The translations under genes and the position numbers were made by a program. 64,000 nt of DNA from contig NZ_ATXG01000012.1 of NCBI RefSeq assembly GCF_000421565.1, positions 78,491 to 142,490 on the forward strand, given 5' to 3'. The notes under the pieces are model-generated. The model was not told where the DNA came from. It saw nothing but the letters and a program-made list of their open reading frames with translations, and did no database searches. Below, one piece after another: positions 16,460 to 25,831 of this stretch; within the stretch, counting starts at the first letter, position 1; each line of letters begins with the position of its first letter. The stretch is from Agromyces subbeticus DSM 16689. GTDB lineage: Bacteria > Actinomycetota > Actinomycetes > Actinomycetales > Microbacteriaceae.

Positions 16460-17314
16460 GTGTCAGAGCTCGAACGTCGCCTCGCCGTCAGCGGCCACCT
16501 CGCCCGGCTCGAGGAGTCGCGCCAGTCGCCGGGCTCGTGGACCCTCTACGTCGACGGCACGCCGCAGTCGCACGTCGAGCTCGAGCGGCCCGACTGGCTC
16601 GGCTTCGAGTACGTGCGGCGCATCGGCCACGCGATCGACCTCGTGCGCCCCGAGGGGCAGCCGATCACGGCCGTGCACCTCGGGGGCGGGGCCTTCACCC
16701 TGCCGCGCTATGTGGCCGAGACCCGCCAGGGGTCGCGCCAGCAGGTGATCGAGCTCGAGTCGGAGCTCGTCGAACTCGTGCGCGAGCACCTGCCGCTCCC
16801 CCGCACCGCCCAGGTGCGGGTGCGCCACGGCGACGCTCGCGAGGTGCTCGCGAAGCTGCCGCCGGGGCTCGACGGCGCGGTCGACATCGCCGTCGTCGAC
16901 ATCTTCTCGGGCGCGCGCACGCCCGCGCACGTGACGAGCGCCGAGTTCTACGGCCTCGTCTCGCCGCGGCTCGCGCCCGGCGGCATCGTCGCGGTCAACG
17001 TCGCCGACGGCGCAGGGCTCGCGTTCGCGCGCTCGCAGGCCGCGACCCTCGCGCACGTCTTCGAGCACCTCGCGATCGCCGCCGACACCTCGATGCTGAA
17101 GGGACGCCGGTTCGGCAACGTCGTGATGTACGCGTCAAACGACGAACTGCCGTTCGCCGGCCTGCCGCGCCGGCTCGCGAGCGATCCGGCGCCCGCCAAG
17201 CTCGTCGACGGCGACGAGCTGCGACGCTTCATCGCCGGCGCGCCCGTCGTGACGGACGCCACGGCGGTGCCGAGTCCGCCGCCGGCGCGTTCGGTGTTCC
17301 TCTCGAAGCCCTGA
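16460..17314 (+). CDS. Spermidine-synthase-like Rossmann-fold protein (second of a tandem pair)
   Basis: This 284-residue protein shares with its neighbour the blocks SHVELERPDWLGFEYVRRIGH, HLGGGAFTLPRYVAETR and the VVDIFSG strand, so it has the same AdoMet-binding-type fold. I chose the GTG at 16460 over the GTG at 16451 because a -10-like TAGCGT ends seven bases before it, which fits leaderless transcription, and no ribosome binding site is present. A C-terminal extension of about 25 residues (proline-rich, VPSPPPARS) is absent from the first copy. Enzymatic activity is unproven. Confidence 0.75.
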   Translation: MSELERRLAVSGHLARLEESRQSPGSWTLYVDGTPQSHVELERPDWLGFEYVRRIGHAIDLVRPEGQPITAVHLGGGAFTLPRYVAETRQGSRQQVIELESELVELVREHLPLPRTAQVRVRHGDAREVLAKLPPGLDGAVDIAVVDIFSGARTPAHVTSAEFYGLVSPRLAPGGIVAVNVADGAGLAFARSQAATLAHVFEHLAIAADTSMLKGRRFGNVVMYASNDELPFAGLPRRLASDPAPAKLVDGDELRRFIAGAPVVTDATAVPSPPPARSVFLSKP

Positions 17315-17351
17315 GGCGCGAGCGCTCGCGCGGCGAAGGCGCTCGTGCGCC
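17315..17351. terminator. Imperfect GC stem-loop between convergent genes
   Basis: GGCGCGAGCG right after the stop of the spermidine-synthase-like gene can pair with CGCTCGTGCGCC (17340-17351) with a two-base bulge. It lies between convergent genes ending at 17314 and 17361 and could terminate both; no T-tract is present. Confidence 0.4.
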
Positions 17352-17360
17352 GCTCGCCGC

Positions 17361-18407
17361 TCAGTCGCCGAAGGTAGTCGCGTCGATGACGAAGCGGTAG
17401 CGCACGTCGGAGGCGAGCACGCGCTCGTAGGCGACGTTGATCTCCGATGCCGGAATCACCTCGATCTGGGAGCCGATGCCGTGCTCCGCGCAGAAGTCGA
17501 GCATCTCCTGCGTCTCGCGGATGCCGCCGATGTTGGAGCCGGCGAGGGTCTTGTTGCCGCCGATGAGCGACATCACGCCCACCGCGAGCGGCTCGCCTGG
17601 CGCACCGACGCACACCATCGCCGCGCCTGCGTCGAGCAGGGAGAGGTAGGCGTCGAGGTCGATCACGGCACTGACCGTGTTGAGGATGACGTCGAACGAG
17701 CCGCGGAGCTCGGTGAACGTCGCCGGGTCGGAGGTCGCGCGGTAGTGGTCGGCGCCGAGACGCAGCCCGTCGTCCTGCTTGCTCAGCGTCTGTGAAAGCA
17801 CGGTCACCTCTGCGCCGAGTGCGTGCGCGAACTGCACGCCCATGTGCCCGAGGCCGCCGAGGCCGACGATCGCCACGCGCGTGCCGGGGCCGACCTTCCA
17901 GTGCCGGAGCGGCGAGTAGGTGGTGATGCCGGCGCACAACAGGGGCGCCGCGACGTCGAGGGCGAGGGCGTCGGGAATGCGCAGCACGAACGACTCGGTC
18001 ACCACGACCTGCTCGGAGTACCCGCCCTGGGTGACAGTGCCGTCGCGGTCGGCGTCGCCGTAGGCGAAGACCGGTCCCTCCACGCAGAACTGCTCGAACC
18101 CGCGGAGGCAGTGGCGGCACTGCCCGCACGAGTTGACCATGCAGCCCACGCCGACCCGGTCGCCGACGGCGTGCTTGGTGACCGCTTCGCCGATCTCGGA
18201 GACGGTGCCGGTGATCTCGTGGCCGGGGGCGAGCGGGTAGCGCTGCGCGCCCCAGTCGCCGCGCACCGTGTGGATGTCGGAGTGGCAGATGCCGGCGAAG
18301 GCGATGTCGATGCGCACGTCGAGCGGCCCGAGGGTGCGGCGTTCGATACGGGTGCGCTCGAGCGGAGCGGCTTCGCTCGGCGCGGCGTAGGCATTGACCA
18401 GGGTCAT
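17361..18407 (-). CDS. Zinc-dependent NAD(P) alcohol dehydrogenase (cinnamyl/YahK type)
   Basis: The 348-residue medium-chain dehydrogenase starts at the ATG at 18407, seven bases behind GAGGA. Catalytic zinc ligands appear in GICHSDIH and PGHEITG. The structural zinc cluster is complete ([15 protein letters not shown]). The cofactor motif [17 protein letters not shown] is followed by SQTLSK, whose Ser and Lys favour NADPH. This class reduces aldehydes such as cinnamaldehydes or short-chain aldehydes; the physiological substrate is not readable. It stands alone between convergent and same-strand neighbours with an 85-base leader region. Confidence 0.9.
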   Translation of the reverse strand: MTLVNAYAAPSEAAPLERTRIERRTLGPLDVRIDIAFAGICHSDIHTVRGDWGAQRYPLAPGHEITGTVSEIGEAVTKHAVGDRVGVGCMVNSCGQCRHCLRGFEQFCVEGPVFAYGDADRDGTVTQGGYSEQVVVTESFVLRIPDALALDVAAPLLCAGITTYSPLRHWKVGPGTRVAIVGLGGLGHMGVQFAHALGAEVTVLSQTLSKQDDGLRLGADHYRATSDPATFTELRGSFDVILNTVSAVIDLDAYLSLLDAGAAMVCVGAPGEPLAVGVMSLIGGNKTLAGSNIGGIRETQEMLDFCAEHGIGSQIEVIPASEINVAYERVLASDVRYRFVIDATTFGD

Positions 18408-18492
18408 CTCGGGTTCCTCGGGGCTCGGGGCAGGGGCGTTCGGCGAGTGGGACGCCTGCACGACGCTACACGCGTGTGTCGACGAGACGGAT

Positions 18493-19353
18493 TCACGCGT
18501 GCCGGAACCGCACCACTTGACCCGGCCGCAACTGGGCAACGGCGTCGAGTGAGGCGGGCGAGATGATCGCGATGACGGGGTAGCCGCCGGTGACCGGTCG
18601 ATCGGCGAGCAGCATCGTCGGCCGGCCGTCGCCCGCGACCTGGATCGAACCGGGCACCGTGGCCTCGCTCGCGAGCTCGCCGGGCACTCGCCGCTCGAGT
18701 GCCTGGCCCTCGAGCCGGGCGCCGACCCGGTCGGCCTGGCCCGAGAGGCGCCAGGCGTCGTCGAAGAGCGTCGCGCGCGCGGCATCCGTGAACCAGTCGG
18801 CTCGCGGGCCGGGCAGGAGCGCCAGGGTCACGACCTCGGCCGGCGGCGGGAACGCCGCTTCGCGATCGAGCAGGGGCACGGATGCCGCGGGCGGCGGGCC
18901 GATCGCGAGCACTCGCCCGGCGGTCACCGGTTCAGGTCCGATCGCGGAGAGCGTGTCACGCGATCGGGAGCCGAGTGTCGCCGGCTCGTCGATGCCGCCT
19001 CGCACCGCGAGCAGGTACCGCGCTCCGCGTGCGGCCGGGCCGACCTCGAGCGCGGCGCCCGCCGCCGCCCGGGTCGCGGTGTACGGCGCGATCGAGCGAC
19101 CGTCGACCGTCACCGGCCCCCAAGCGCCCGTCACCGCGAGCCAGGCCTCGTCGTCGAAGCGCGCCCGGAACCCGCCCATCAGGATCTCGAACCCGGCCGC
19201 CCCATCGGGGTTGCCGACGAGCCGGTTCGCGAGGGCCAGGGCTCCACGATCGAGTGCTCCCGAGCCGGCGACGCCCACGTGCGCGAGGCCAGGCCGGCCG
19301 AGGTCTTCGACGAGCACGAGTGGCCCGGCCTCGATCACGGTGATGCGGTTCAC
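18493..19353 (-). CDS. pxpC: 5-oxoprolinase subunit C
   Basis: The 286-residue protein is the KipA/PxpC-type biotin-dependent carboxylase-like subunit (RITVIEAGP at the start, LVEDLGRPG, the GPRADWF segment and the terminal VRFRH). With PxpA and PxpB it hydrolyses 5-oxoproline to glutamate using ATP. The GTG start overlaps the pxpB stop in GTGA, and GGGAGG lies ten bases upstream. Last gene of the pxpABC operon. Confidence 0.93.
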   Translation of the reverse strand: MNRITVIEAGPLVLVEDLGRPGLAHVGVAGSGALDRGALALANRLVGNPDGAAGFEILMGGFRARFDDEAWLAVTGAWGPVTVDGRSIAPYTATRAAAGAALEVGPAARGARYLLAVRGGIDEPATLGSRSRDTLSAIGPEPVTAGRVLAIGPPPAASVPLLDREAAFPPPAEVVTLALLPGPRADWFTDAARATLFDDAWRLSGQADRVGARLEGQALERRVPGELASEATVPGSIQVAGDGRPTMLLADRPVTGGYPVIAIISPASLDAVAQLRPGQVVRFRHA

Positions 19354-19982
19354 GGGCTGCCGACCTCCCTGAATCGCACCCGCCTGCCGGGCAGCAGGAG
19401 CGCCGGCGACGGAGCTGCGGGGTTCCAGAGCTCGGCATCGGTGCGACCGATCAGCCGCCAGCCGCCAGGGCTCTGCCGTGGGTAGACGCCCGCGAACGCT
19501 CCGGCGAGCGCGACGGCGCCGGCCGGCACGCGGGGCCGCGGGGCGTCGAGCCGAGGGACCTCGAACGGCCAGTCGTCGCTGACGAGGTAGCCGAAGCCCG
19601 GAGCGAAGCCGATGAACGCGACCCGCCACTCGACGGCCTTGTGATGCGCGATGAGCGCCTCGGGTGAGACGCCGAGGGTGCCCGCCGTCTCGTGCAGGTC
19701 GACGCCGTCGTACACCACGTCGATCACGACCTCGGAGGCGACGCGTCCAGCCCGACGGGCGCCGGCCTCTGCCGGAACCCGCCGGATCCAGGTCGCGGCC
19801 GATTCGAGCGGCAGCCGGTCGGGGTCGACGGCGACGAGGATGGTGCGCGCCGCCGGCACGAGTTCGACCACGCCCGGCGGCGGCTCGGCCGCGAGCGCGT
19901 CGTGCAGCGCGAGCACCTCGTCGAGCGAGTCGCACTCGACGAGCACCGCCGCGTCGCCGCTCGGCAGCAGTCGACGGCTCAT
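19350..19982 (-). CDS. pxpB: 5-oxoprolinase subunit B
   Basis: The 210-residue protein is the KipI/PxpB subunit: RLLPSGDAAVLVE at the start, VVYDGVDLHETA and the conserved GFAPGFGYL, PRVPAGAVALAG and SPGGWRLIG blocks. It forms the ATP-dependent oxoprolinase with PxpA and PxpC in the cytoplasm. The ATG overlaps the pxpA stop in ATGA, so translation is coupled. Confidence 0.94.
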   Translation of the reverse strand: MSRRLLPSGDAAVLVECDSLDEVLALHDALAAEPPPGVVELVPAARTILVAVDPDRLPLESAATWIRRVPAEAGARRAGRVASEVVIDVVYDGVDLHETAGTLGVSPEALIAHHKAVEWRVAFIGFAPGFGYLVSDDWPFEVPRLDAPRPRVPAGAVALAGAFAGVYPRQSPGGWRLIGRTDAELWNPAAPSPALLLPGRRVRFREVGSP

Positions 19983-20749
19983 GCGAACGCCTCGATCGCG
20001 ATGCCCGAGCGTTCGAGCGCCGATCGCACGGCGCGCGCGATCACGACGGCTCCGGGGGTGTCGCCGTGCAGGCACAGCGAGTCGGCGCCGAGCTCGACCC
20101 GGCTGCCGTCGTCGGCGGTGATGCCACCCGTCTCGACGATCTCGAGTGCACGGTCGGATGCCGCGGCGGGATCGTCGACCACGGCACCCGGCTCGCCGCG
20201 CGGCACGAGGCCTCCGTCGGCCGCGTAGCCCCGATCGACGAACGCCTCGCGGGCGTACCGCAGGCCCGCGGCATCCGCTGCCCGTTCGATCGCGCTCGTC
20301 GGCGGCCCCAGGAGCGGCAGCGCCGAGTCGTACGCCGCGACCGCCTCGGCGAAGGCGTGTGCAGCCGACTCGTCGACGGCGAGCCGATGGTAGAGCGCAC
20401 CGTGCGCCTTGACGTACCGCACGCGCGTGCCGGCCGCGCGAGCGACGCCGTCGAGCGCGCCGAGCTGGGCGAGCAGCTCCGCGGCGATCTCGGCCGGAGT
20501 CGCGTCGAGCGAACGCCGCCCGAAGCCGGCGAGATCGCGATAGCCCGGGTGCGCGCCGAGCGCGACCCCGTGGCTCGCGGCGAGTCGTGCGCTCGACAGC
20601 ATCGTCATCGCATCGCCGGCGTGGAAGCCGCACGCGACGTTCGCGCTCGAGACGAGGGCGAACATCGCCGCGTCGTCGCCGAGTCGCCACTGGCCGAACG
20701 ACTCGCCGAGGTCGCTGTTCAGGTCGGTACTGGTCACATCGTCGCTCAT
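19979..20749 (-). CDS. pxpA: 5-oxoprolinase subunit A (LamB/YcsF family)
   Basis: The 256-residue protein has the LamB/YcsF hallmarks DLNSDLGESFG, SSANVACGFHAGD, GAHPGYRD and VKAHGALYH near the N-terminus. First gene of pxpABC, which recycles pyroglutamate formed spontaneously from glutamine and glutathione. The start is uncertain: ATGs exist at 20749 and 20770 and none has a well-spaced ribosome binding site; I chose 20749 because family members begin just before DLNSDLGE. It is transcribed divergently from the sugar dehydrogenase gene. Confidence 0.92.
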   Translation of the reverse strand: MSDDVTSTDLNSDLGESFGQWRLGDDAAMFALVSSANVACGFHAGDAMTMLSSARLAASHGVALGAHPGYRDLAGFGRRSLDATPAEIAAELLAQLGALDGVARAAGTRVRYVKAHGALYHRLAVDESAAHAFAEAVAAYDSALPLLGPPTSAIERAADAAGLRYAREAFVDRGYAADGGLVPRGEPGAVVDDPAAASDRALEIVETGGITADDGSRVELGADSLCLHGDTPGAVVIARAVRSALERSGIAIEAFA

Positions 20750-20817
20750 CACGTCGTTCTCGGCGGGCATGCCTCCCATTCTGGCGCGGACTCCCTCAGA
20801 CTGGAGTGGGAGGACGG

Positions 20818-22026
20818 ATGACACGGACGCACGCAGGCCATCGATCCGCCGGGCGAGCGGGGCGCGCGGCATCCGTCGCGCTCATCGCCGTCGTGCTTCC
20901 ACTCGCGCTGCTCGTCGCGTGCACCGCCGCCCCGCCGCTGCCGACGCCGACCCCGTTGCCGAGCTCGGACCCCGCGACCGACTCGCCGACCCCCACGCCG
21001 GTGCCGCCGGCGCCGCCGCCGGCCGTGCTGCAGCCGGCCGGAGCACCGGAGCCGATCGCCTCCGGGCTCGAGGCGCCGTGGTCGATCGCACTGCTTCCGA
21101 ACGGCGGGGTGCTCGTCAGCGAGCGCGACAGCGGCGACATCGTCGAGGTGCTCGCCGACGGCTCGCTGCGCGTCGCCGCGACCGTGCCGGGCGTCGCCGC
21201 GGGCGGAGAAGGCGGCTTGCTCGGGCTCGCCTTCCTGGCCGGCGACGGCGAGCGCGGCGACCAGGTCTACGCGTACCACACCGCGGCATCCGACAACCGG
21301 GTCGTGCGGATGCCGCTCAGCGGCGCCCCCGGCGCGCTCGCGCTCGGCGCCCCCGAGCCCGTGCTCACCGGCATCCCTCGCGGCGGGGCGAACCACAACG
21401 GCGGCCGCATCGCCTTCGGCCCCGACGGGCTGCTCTACGTCACGAGCGGTGACGCCGGCAATCGCGATGCCGCGCAGGACCCGGCGTCGCTGTCGGGCAA
21501 GATCCTGCGGGTGACGGCCGACGGCGCGGCCGCGCCCGGCAATCCGTTCGGCAACGCGGTGTGGTCGCTCGGCCACCGCAATCCGCAGGGCATCGCGTGG
21601 GACGCGCGCGGCGACATGTGGGCCGCCGAGTTCGGGCAGAACACCTTCGACGAGCTCAACCGCATCTCGCGCGGCGGCAACTACGGCTGGCCGATCGTCG
21701 AGGGGGCGGCGGGCGACCCGCGCTTCATCGACCCGGTCGCGCAGTGGTCGACGTCGGAGTCGAGTCCGAGCGGGCTCGCGGTGATCGGCGACACGCTCTT
21801 CCTCGCGGCGCTGCGCGGCGAACGCGTCTGGAGCGTCGCGCCCGCGACCGCCGGCGGTGCGCTCACCGCGACGCCGTGGTTCGCCGGCGAGCTCGGGCGC
21901 ATCCGCGATGTCACCGTCGGCCCCGACGGCTCGCTCTGGCTGCTCTCGAACAACACCGACGGGCGCGGATCCCCTGGCGAGGGTGACGACCGGCTGTACC
22001 GGGTGCCGCTCGCGCCGCCGGGATGA
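20818..22026 (+). CDS. PQQ-dependent sugar dehydrogenase (Asd/GdhB-like), lipoprotein
   Basis: The ATG at 20818 follows GGGAGG by four bases. The 402-residue product has a lipoprotein signal (hydrophobic stretch ending LLVAC, Cys near 35), then a Thr/Pro-rich linker and a six-bladed propeller domain. Family motifs are GLEAPWSIALLPNG, GGEGGLLGLAF, NHNGGRIAFGPDGLLYV, GHRNPQGIAW and EFGQNTFDELN. Members oxidise aldose sugars with PQQ and pass electrons to the respiratory chain. No PQQ synthesis genes are in the window, so the cofactor may be acquired from outside. It would act at the outer face of the membrane. Confidence 0.88.
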   Translation: MTRTHAGHRSAGRAGRAASVALIAVVLPLALLVACTAAPPLPTPTPLPSSDPATDSPTPTPVPPAPPPAVLQPAGAPEPIASGLEAPWSIALLPNGGVLVSERDSGDIVEVLADGSLRVAATVPGVAAGGEGGLLGLAFLAGDGERGDQVYAYHTAASDNRVVRMPLSGAPGALALGAPEPVLTGIPRGGANHNGGRIAFGPDGLLYVTSGDAGNRDAAQDPASLSGKILRVTADGAAAPGNPFGNAVWSLGHRNPQGIAWDARGDMWAAEFGQNTFDELNRISRGGNYGWPIVEGAAGDPRFIDPVAQWSTSESSPSGLAVIGDTLFLAALRGERVWSVAPATAGGALTATPWFAGELGRIRDVTVGPDGSLWLLSNNTDGRGSPGEGDDRLYRVPLAPPG

Positions 22027-22093
22027 TCGCGGTCTCGCCGCGAACGCCGCCACCTCCTCGCCCGTGACGGCGGGCGGGACTATTCTCAGTTCC

Positions 22094-22591
22094 ATGGCGG
22101 ATCTCGAGCGCGTTCGGCGGTGGGCCGAGGCCCTCATCGTGCTGCACCTCGACGCCGCCACCTGGAGTTTCGGGTTCGACAACGCGAAGAAGCGCGCGGG
22201 CCTCTGCAACTACACCGACAAGCGCATCTCGGTCTCGCGCTACCTCGCCGCCCGCTACGACGACGACGAGATCCACCAGGTGCTGCTGCACGAGATCGCG
22301 CACGCCCTCGCCGGCCCGCGCGCCGGGCACGGGCCGAAATGGGCGTCGACCGCCGCGGGCCTCGGCTACGTCGGCCGGCGCACGCACGACGGCGAGGTGG
22401 CGCACGAGCTCGCGCCGTGGGTGGGCCGGTGCCCGGCCGGTCACGAGCACTTCCGCTACCGCGAGCCCCGCCGGCAACTGAGCTGCGGACTCTGCCAGCG
22501 CGGCTTCGATCGCGCGAACCTCATCGTGTGGCGCCGGCGCGAGATCACCACGGCCGTGCGCCGCAAGGCCGCGAGCGCCGCAGCAGGCTGA
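22094..22591 (+). CDS. SprT-like zinc metallopeptidase domain protein
   Basis: The 165-residue protein carries HEIAH (LLHEIAHALAG near residue 75), the zinc-protease signature of SprT-like domains. A further Cys/His pair region follows (RCPAGHEHF, SCGLCQRGF), resembling a zinc ribbon. A -10-like TATTCT ends seven bases before the ATG and there is no ribosome binding site, so the mRNA is probably leaderless. SprT-like domains in eukaryotic SPRTN cleave DNA-protein crosslinks; the bacterial role is less clear. Confidence 0.82.
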   Translation: MADLERVRRWAEALIVLHLDAATWSFGFDNAKKRAGLCNYTDKRISVSRYLAARYDDDEIHQVLLHEIAHALAGPRAGHGPKWASTAAGLGYVGRRTHDGEVAHELAPWVGRCPAGHEHFRYREPRRQLSCGLCQRGFDRANLIVWRRREITTAVRRKAASAAAG

Positions 22592-22623
22592 GCGGCGCAC
22601 TCCGAGCCAGTATCTTTGGTTGC

Positions 22624-23235
22624 ATGCCCGTCTCCACCGTCTCGATCGCCGTCGGGCAATGGTTCACCACCGGCGACGCAGTCCGCTGGTGGTTCGACTC
22701 GGGTTCCTTCGCACTCGATTTCGCCTACACGGGCCCGATCGGCGGGCTCCGAGCCGATGAGCTGCTGCACGCACCCGACGACCTCACGCAGTGGCTGCAC
22801 GAGCGATTCCCGGTGGCCGTCGGCGCCGCCCGCTCGCGAGACCTGTTCGATGCGATCGCGCTGCGCGACGCGATCAGCCGCATGGCGCTCGCCGCGAGTC
22901 GCGACGAAGCGCTGCGCGCGGCCGACATCGATCTCGTGAACCTCTATGCCGCAACACCCGACATTCCGCCGTCGCTCGCCGGGGGCATGATGCAGGCCGG
23001 GCGTTCGGTGCAGACGGTGCCGCAAGCGCTCTCGACGATCGCCCGCGATGCCGTCGACCTCTTCTCACCGGCGAACGCCGAGCGCATCCGGTGCTGCTCC
23101 AGCGACGACTGCGACGTCGTCTACCTCGACACCTCCCGCGCGGCGAGCCGCCGCTGGTGCTCGATGCAGCGGTGCGGCAACCGGGCGAAGGTTCGCGCGC
23201 ACCGCGCTCGCAAGGCCGTGCGCGTCGCCGCCTGA
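22624..23235 (+). CDS. ABATE/CGNR zinc-finger protein, putative regulator
   Basis: The 203-residue protein has an N-terminal ABATE-like domain (FDSGSFALDFAYT) and a C-terminal CGNR zinc finger (RCCSSDDC ... RRWCSMQRCGNRAK), a pairing known from putative stress-related transcription factors. The basic tail (VRAHRARKAVRV) fits nucleic-acid binding. TATCTT ends seven bases before the ATG, indicating leaderless expression independent of the sprT-like gene 32 bases upstream. Confidence 0.85.
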   Translation: MPVSTVSIAVGQWFTTGDAVRWWFDSGSFALDFAYTGPIGGLRADELLHAPDDLTQWLHERFPVAVGAARSRDLFDAIALRDAISRMALAASRDEALRAADIDLVNLYAATPDIPPSLAGGMMQAGRSVQTVPQALSTIARDAVDLFSPANAERIRCCSSDDCDVVYLDTSRAASRRWCSMQRCGNRAKVRAHRARKAVRVAA

Positions 23236-23264
23236 GCGGCGCCCGCACCGGTCGGGCTTCGGCC

Positions 23265-23864
23265 TCAGCCGCGAGACGCCTTGCCGGCCGTGCCGCCGGC
23301 CCGGAGCACCCGCGCGGTGTCGCTCGAGTCGAGTGCCGCGGCCGTGTGCAGCTCGGCGGCACTCAGTCCGGCAGCCGCCGCCGAACGGCCGGAGGTCGAT
23401 GCCGAGGTGAGGTGGCGTACCGCTCGGCGCAGACCGCCGAATGCCGCTGCCGCGACCGCCGCTTCAGGAGACGTGTCGTCGACGCCGAGCCCCGCGAGCG
23501 CGTCGATGACGGCGCCGGCGCCGAGCAGGTCATCGGCCGCGAACCGCTCGTCGGCGTCGCCTGCACCGACCACGGCGATGAACGCCCGTCGGCCGAGCCG
23601 CTCCTGCTCGGCGAGGATCCAGCGCGCAGCGGCACTCGCGTCGACGAGCCCGGCCTCGAGCACGGCGGCATCGATGGGCGCGAGGCCGGCGAGATCGACC
23701 GCGCCGCCACCGAGGTTCGGCGTCCGCCCCGCGGCATCCGGCAGCACGTCGACCCAGACCAGGATGTCGACACCGGCGCCGATGCGGGCTGCACCTCGAC
23801 GCCCCCAATCGAACCTCACCTGGTACTTCGCTTGGGCGTCGGGGCTCGGGTTCTGCTCGTTCAC
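23265..23864 (-). CDS. 2-phosphosulfolactate phosphatase (ComB)-like protein
   Basis: The 199-residue protein begins NEQNPSPDAQAKYQVRFDWG, a start seen in actinobacterial ComB-like proteins, and continues with an alternating strand/helix fold (DILVWVDVLPD, RAFIAVVGAG, FAADDLLGAGAVIDAL). ComB dephosphorylates 2-phosphosulfolactate in coenzyme M synthesis, which actinobacteria lack, so the true substrate is likely another phosphate ester. The GTG at 23864 is chosen over the one at 23870 because TAACCT ends six bases before it (leaderless). Confidence 0.7.
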   Translation of the reverse strand: MNEQNPSPDAQAKYQVRFDWGRRGAARIGAGVDILVWVDVLPDAAGRTPNLGGGAVDLAGLAPIDAAVLEAGLVDASAAARWILAEQERLGRRAFIAVVGAGDADERFAADDLLGAGAVIDALAGLGVDDTSPEAAVAAAAFGGLRRAVRHLTSASTSGRSAAAAGLSAAELHTAAALDSSDTARVLRAGGTAGKASRG

Positions 23865-23943
23865 CCGCACAGGTTATCCCGGGGCGGCGGGCACGCCCTC
23901 GCAGATGACGCCGACGACCGATGAGCGCGTCACACGCTCGCGG

Positions 23944-25197
23944 TCAGCGACCGCGGTAGAGCGCCAGCCCCTCGGCATCGCTCGCCCGCGAGGTCGCCCG
24001 TCGCGCAGCGTCGAGCGCCGCCACGGGATCCGGCTCCTGATGGGCGATCACGAGTTGCCGCTCGGCCTCGGCGAGACGCGTGCGCGCGTCGGCGCCGACC
24101 GCGTGGCCGCCGCGATCGATCGCGGCGCGAGCGACCCTGAGCTGGCTCTCTGCGATCGCGATCGCGCCGCCGAGGGCGCCGCGAGCGCCGTCGAGCCGCC
24201 CCTGCGCGTTGCGGGCCGCGGCTCGGGTGACCTCGAGGCGGTCGCGGCACGCCCGCAACCGGTCGCGGTCGGCGAACGGGTCGCCCGCCAGCGCCGACCG
24301 GCCGGCCATGGCGGCGGACCCGTCGCCGATCGCCGATCCCAGCGATGACGCCGCGTCGGGGTCGTCGTGCGCATCGCGCTCGCGTCGGGCCGCGACGAGT
24401 TCGGCGTCGAGCGCGGTCGCCTCTGCTGCGGCATCCGCTTGTGCTGCGGCCAGACGGAGCTCGACCTGCTCGATGTCGTCGAGATCGCGAACGGCGCGCT
24501 CGAGATCGTCGCTCGCGGGGCCCAGTCGATCGGCCGCGGGTTCGCCACGATCCAGGTGCGCCCCGGCCTCGTCGAGTGCACCGGCGGCGGTGGCGAGCGC
24601 GGCCTCGGCCCGAACGAGCGCGGCGTGCGGCTCGGCGAGCGCCGACGGTGCGAATCGAGTGGCCAGCCGCCCGAGCACGGCTTCTGCCTCGACCCGGCGA
24701 CGGCCGAGTCGTTCGGCCTGCTGTCTCAGTGCCGGTAGCTCGGCGTACACGCCCCGCTCGCTCCGGCGGCGCGAGGCGATCGACGACTGGGCATCGTCGA
24801 GCGCACCGATCACTGAGGTGCAGAGCCCCTCGATGCGCGCGCTCCAGGTACGGCGCTCGGCGGCCGTGTCGGCGTCGGCATCGTCGAGCCGCTGCTGCAG
24901 GATGAACGCCTCCCGCATCCAGCCACGGGCCCGCTCGAGGGCGGCTCGCATCGAGGCCACGTCGTCGGCGCCGAACTGCGCCTCGGCGAAGGCGAGCTCG
25001 CGCTCCGCGTCGCGCACGGCGTTGTCGGCCTGCACGATGAGGCCCTTGGCCCGCACCTCGACGGCGGCCCCCGCGGCGAGTGCGGCGCGTTCGCGGCGGG
25101 CACCGCCCCGGCGCAGGGCCACGACGCCGCCGATGAACGCCGCTACGGCCGCTCCGAACACGAGGAGGGAGGGCAACCACCAGAGTCCGTCGGGCAT
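23944..25197 (-). CDS. Membrane-anchored coiled-coil protein, unknown function
   Basis: The 417-residue protein has one N-terminal membrane helix (residues about 3-30, WWLPSLLVFGAAVAAFIGGV) followed by nearly 380 residues of Ala/Arg/Glu/Asp-rich helix with repeated heptad-like runs, so an extended coiled coil facing the cytoplasm is likely. The topology recalls EzrA-type or septum-associated proteins, but no sequence motif supports that. Start is the ATG at 25197 with TAGACT ending seven bases before it (leaderless). Confidence 0.72.
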   Translation of the reverse strand: MPDGLWWLPSLLVFGAAVAAFIGGVVALRRGGARRERAALAAGAAVEVRAKGLIVQADNAVRDAERELAFAEAQFGADDVASMRAALERARGWMREAFILQQRLDDADADTAAERRTWSARIEGLCTSVIGALDDAQSSIASRRRSERGVYAELPALRQQAERLGRRRVEAEAVLGRLATRFAPSALAEPHAALVRAEAALATAAGALDEAGAHLDRGEPAADRLGPASDDLERAVRDLDDIEQVELRLAAAQADAAAEATALDAELVAARRERDAHDDPDAASSLGSAIGDGSAAMAGRSALAGDPFADRDRLRACRDRLEVTRAAARNAQGRLDGARGALGGAIAIAESQLRVARAAIDRGGHAVGADARTRLAEAERQLVIAHQEPDPVAALDAARRATSRASDAEGLALYRGR

Positions 25198-25297
25198 GAG
25201 CGGGAGTCTAGGCGTTCGTGATTCACGCGCCCCGTGCGTCGGCTCCGAATGCGGCGCGGCGCTTGGCAGCGGCATCCCCTCGCCCTACTCTCGGCTC

Positions 25298-25831
25298 ATG
25301 CGGGTGCTCCTGAAACTCACGCTCGATTGCACTCCGGATGCCGCGTGGCGAGCGCTTCGGAGCCCGGCCGTGCTGCGCGAGGTCGTGGCGCCGTGGCTCG
25401 ATTTCGACTCCCTCGAGCCCGGCGGGCTGCCGACCGTGTGGCCCGAGGGGCCGCACCGCCTGCGGGTGCTCGCGTTCCGCCGCTACCCGATGGGCGAGGA
25501 ACGCGTCGATCTCAGCAGTCCTGGCGGCCTGCCGGCGGGCGTGCGGATGCTCCGCGACGCGGGCGGGGCCGAGACCGGGCCGTTCGCGGCGTTCGACGAG
25601 TGGGATCATCGCATGGCCGTCTCGGCCCTGCCCGACGGGCGCACGCTCTACCGCGATCAGCTGCTCGCGACAGCGGGCGTCGCCGATGCTCTGCTCTGGT
25701 ACCCGACGTGGGCGTTCTGGCAGTGGCGGGGCATGCAGTTGCGCCGGCTCGCGCCGAGCTGGCGGTACGACCCGCCGGGAACGGCCGACGCCGCCGTCGC
25801 CGCCGACGACGTGACACGAGGAGCAGCATGA
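25298..25831 (+). CDS. SRPBCC/START-like ligand-binding domain protein
   Basis: The 177-residue protein starts LLKLTLDCTPDAAWRALRSPAVLREVV, the typical first strand and helix of an SRPBCC fold, and has the family-like segment FDEWDHRMAVSALPDGRTLYRDQL near residue 95. These form a deep hydrophobic pocket for small ligands; no catalytic residue is evident. TACTCT ends six bases before the ATG (leaderless). The stop overlaps the next gene's ATG (ATGA), so the two are co-expressed. Confidence 0.75.
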   Translation: MRVLLKLTLDCTPDAAWRALRSPAVLREVVAPWLDFDSLEPGGLPTVWPEGPHRLRVLAFRRYPMGEERVDLSSPGGLPAGVRMLRDAGGAETGPFAAFDEWDHRMAVSALPDGRTLYRDQLLATAGVADALLWYPTWAFWQWRGMQLRRLAPSWRYDPPGTADAAVAADDVTRGAA

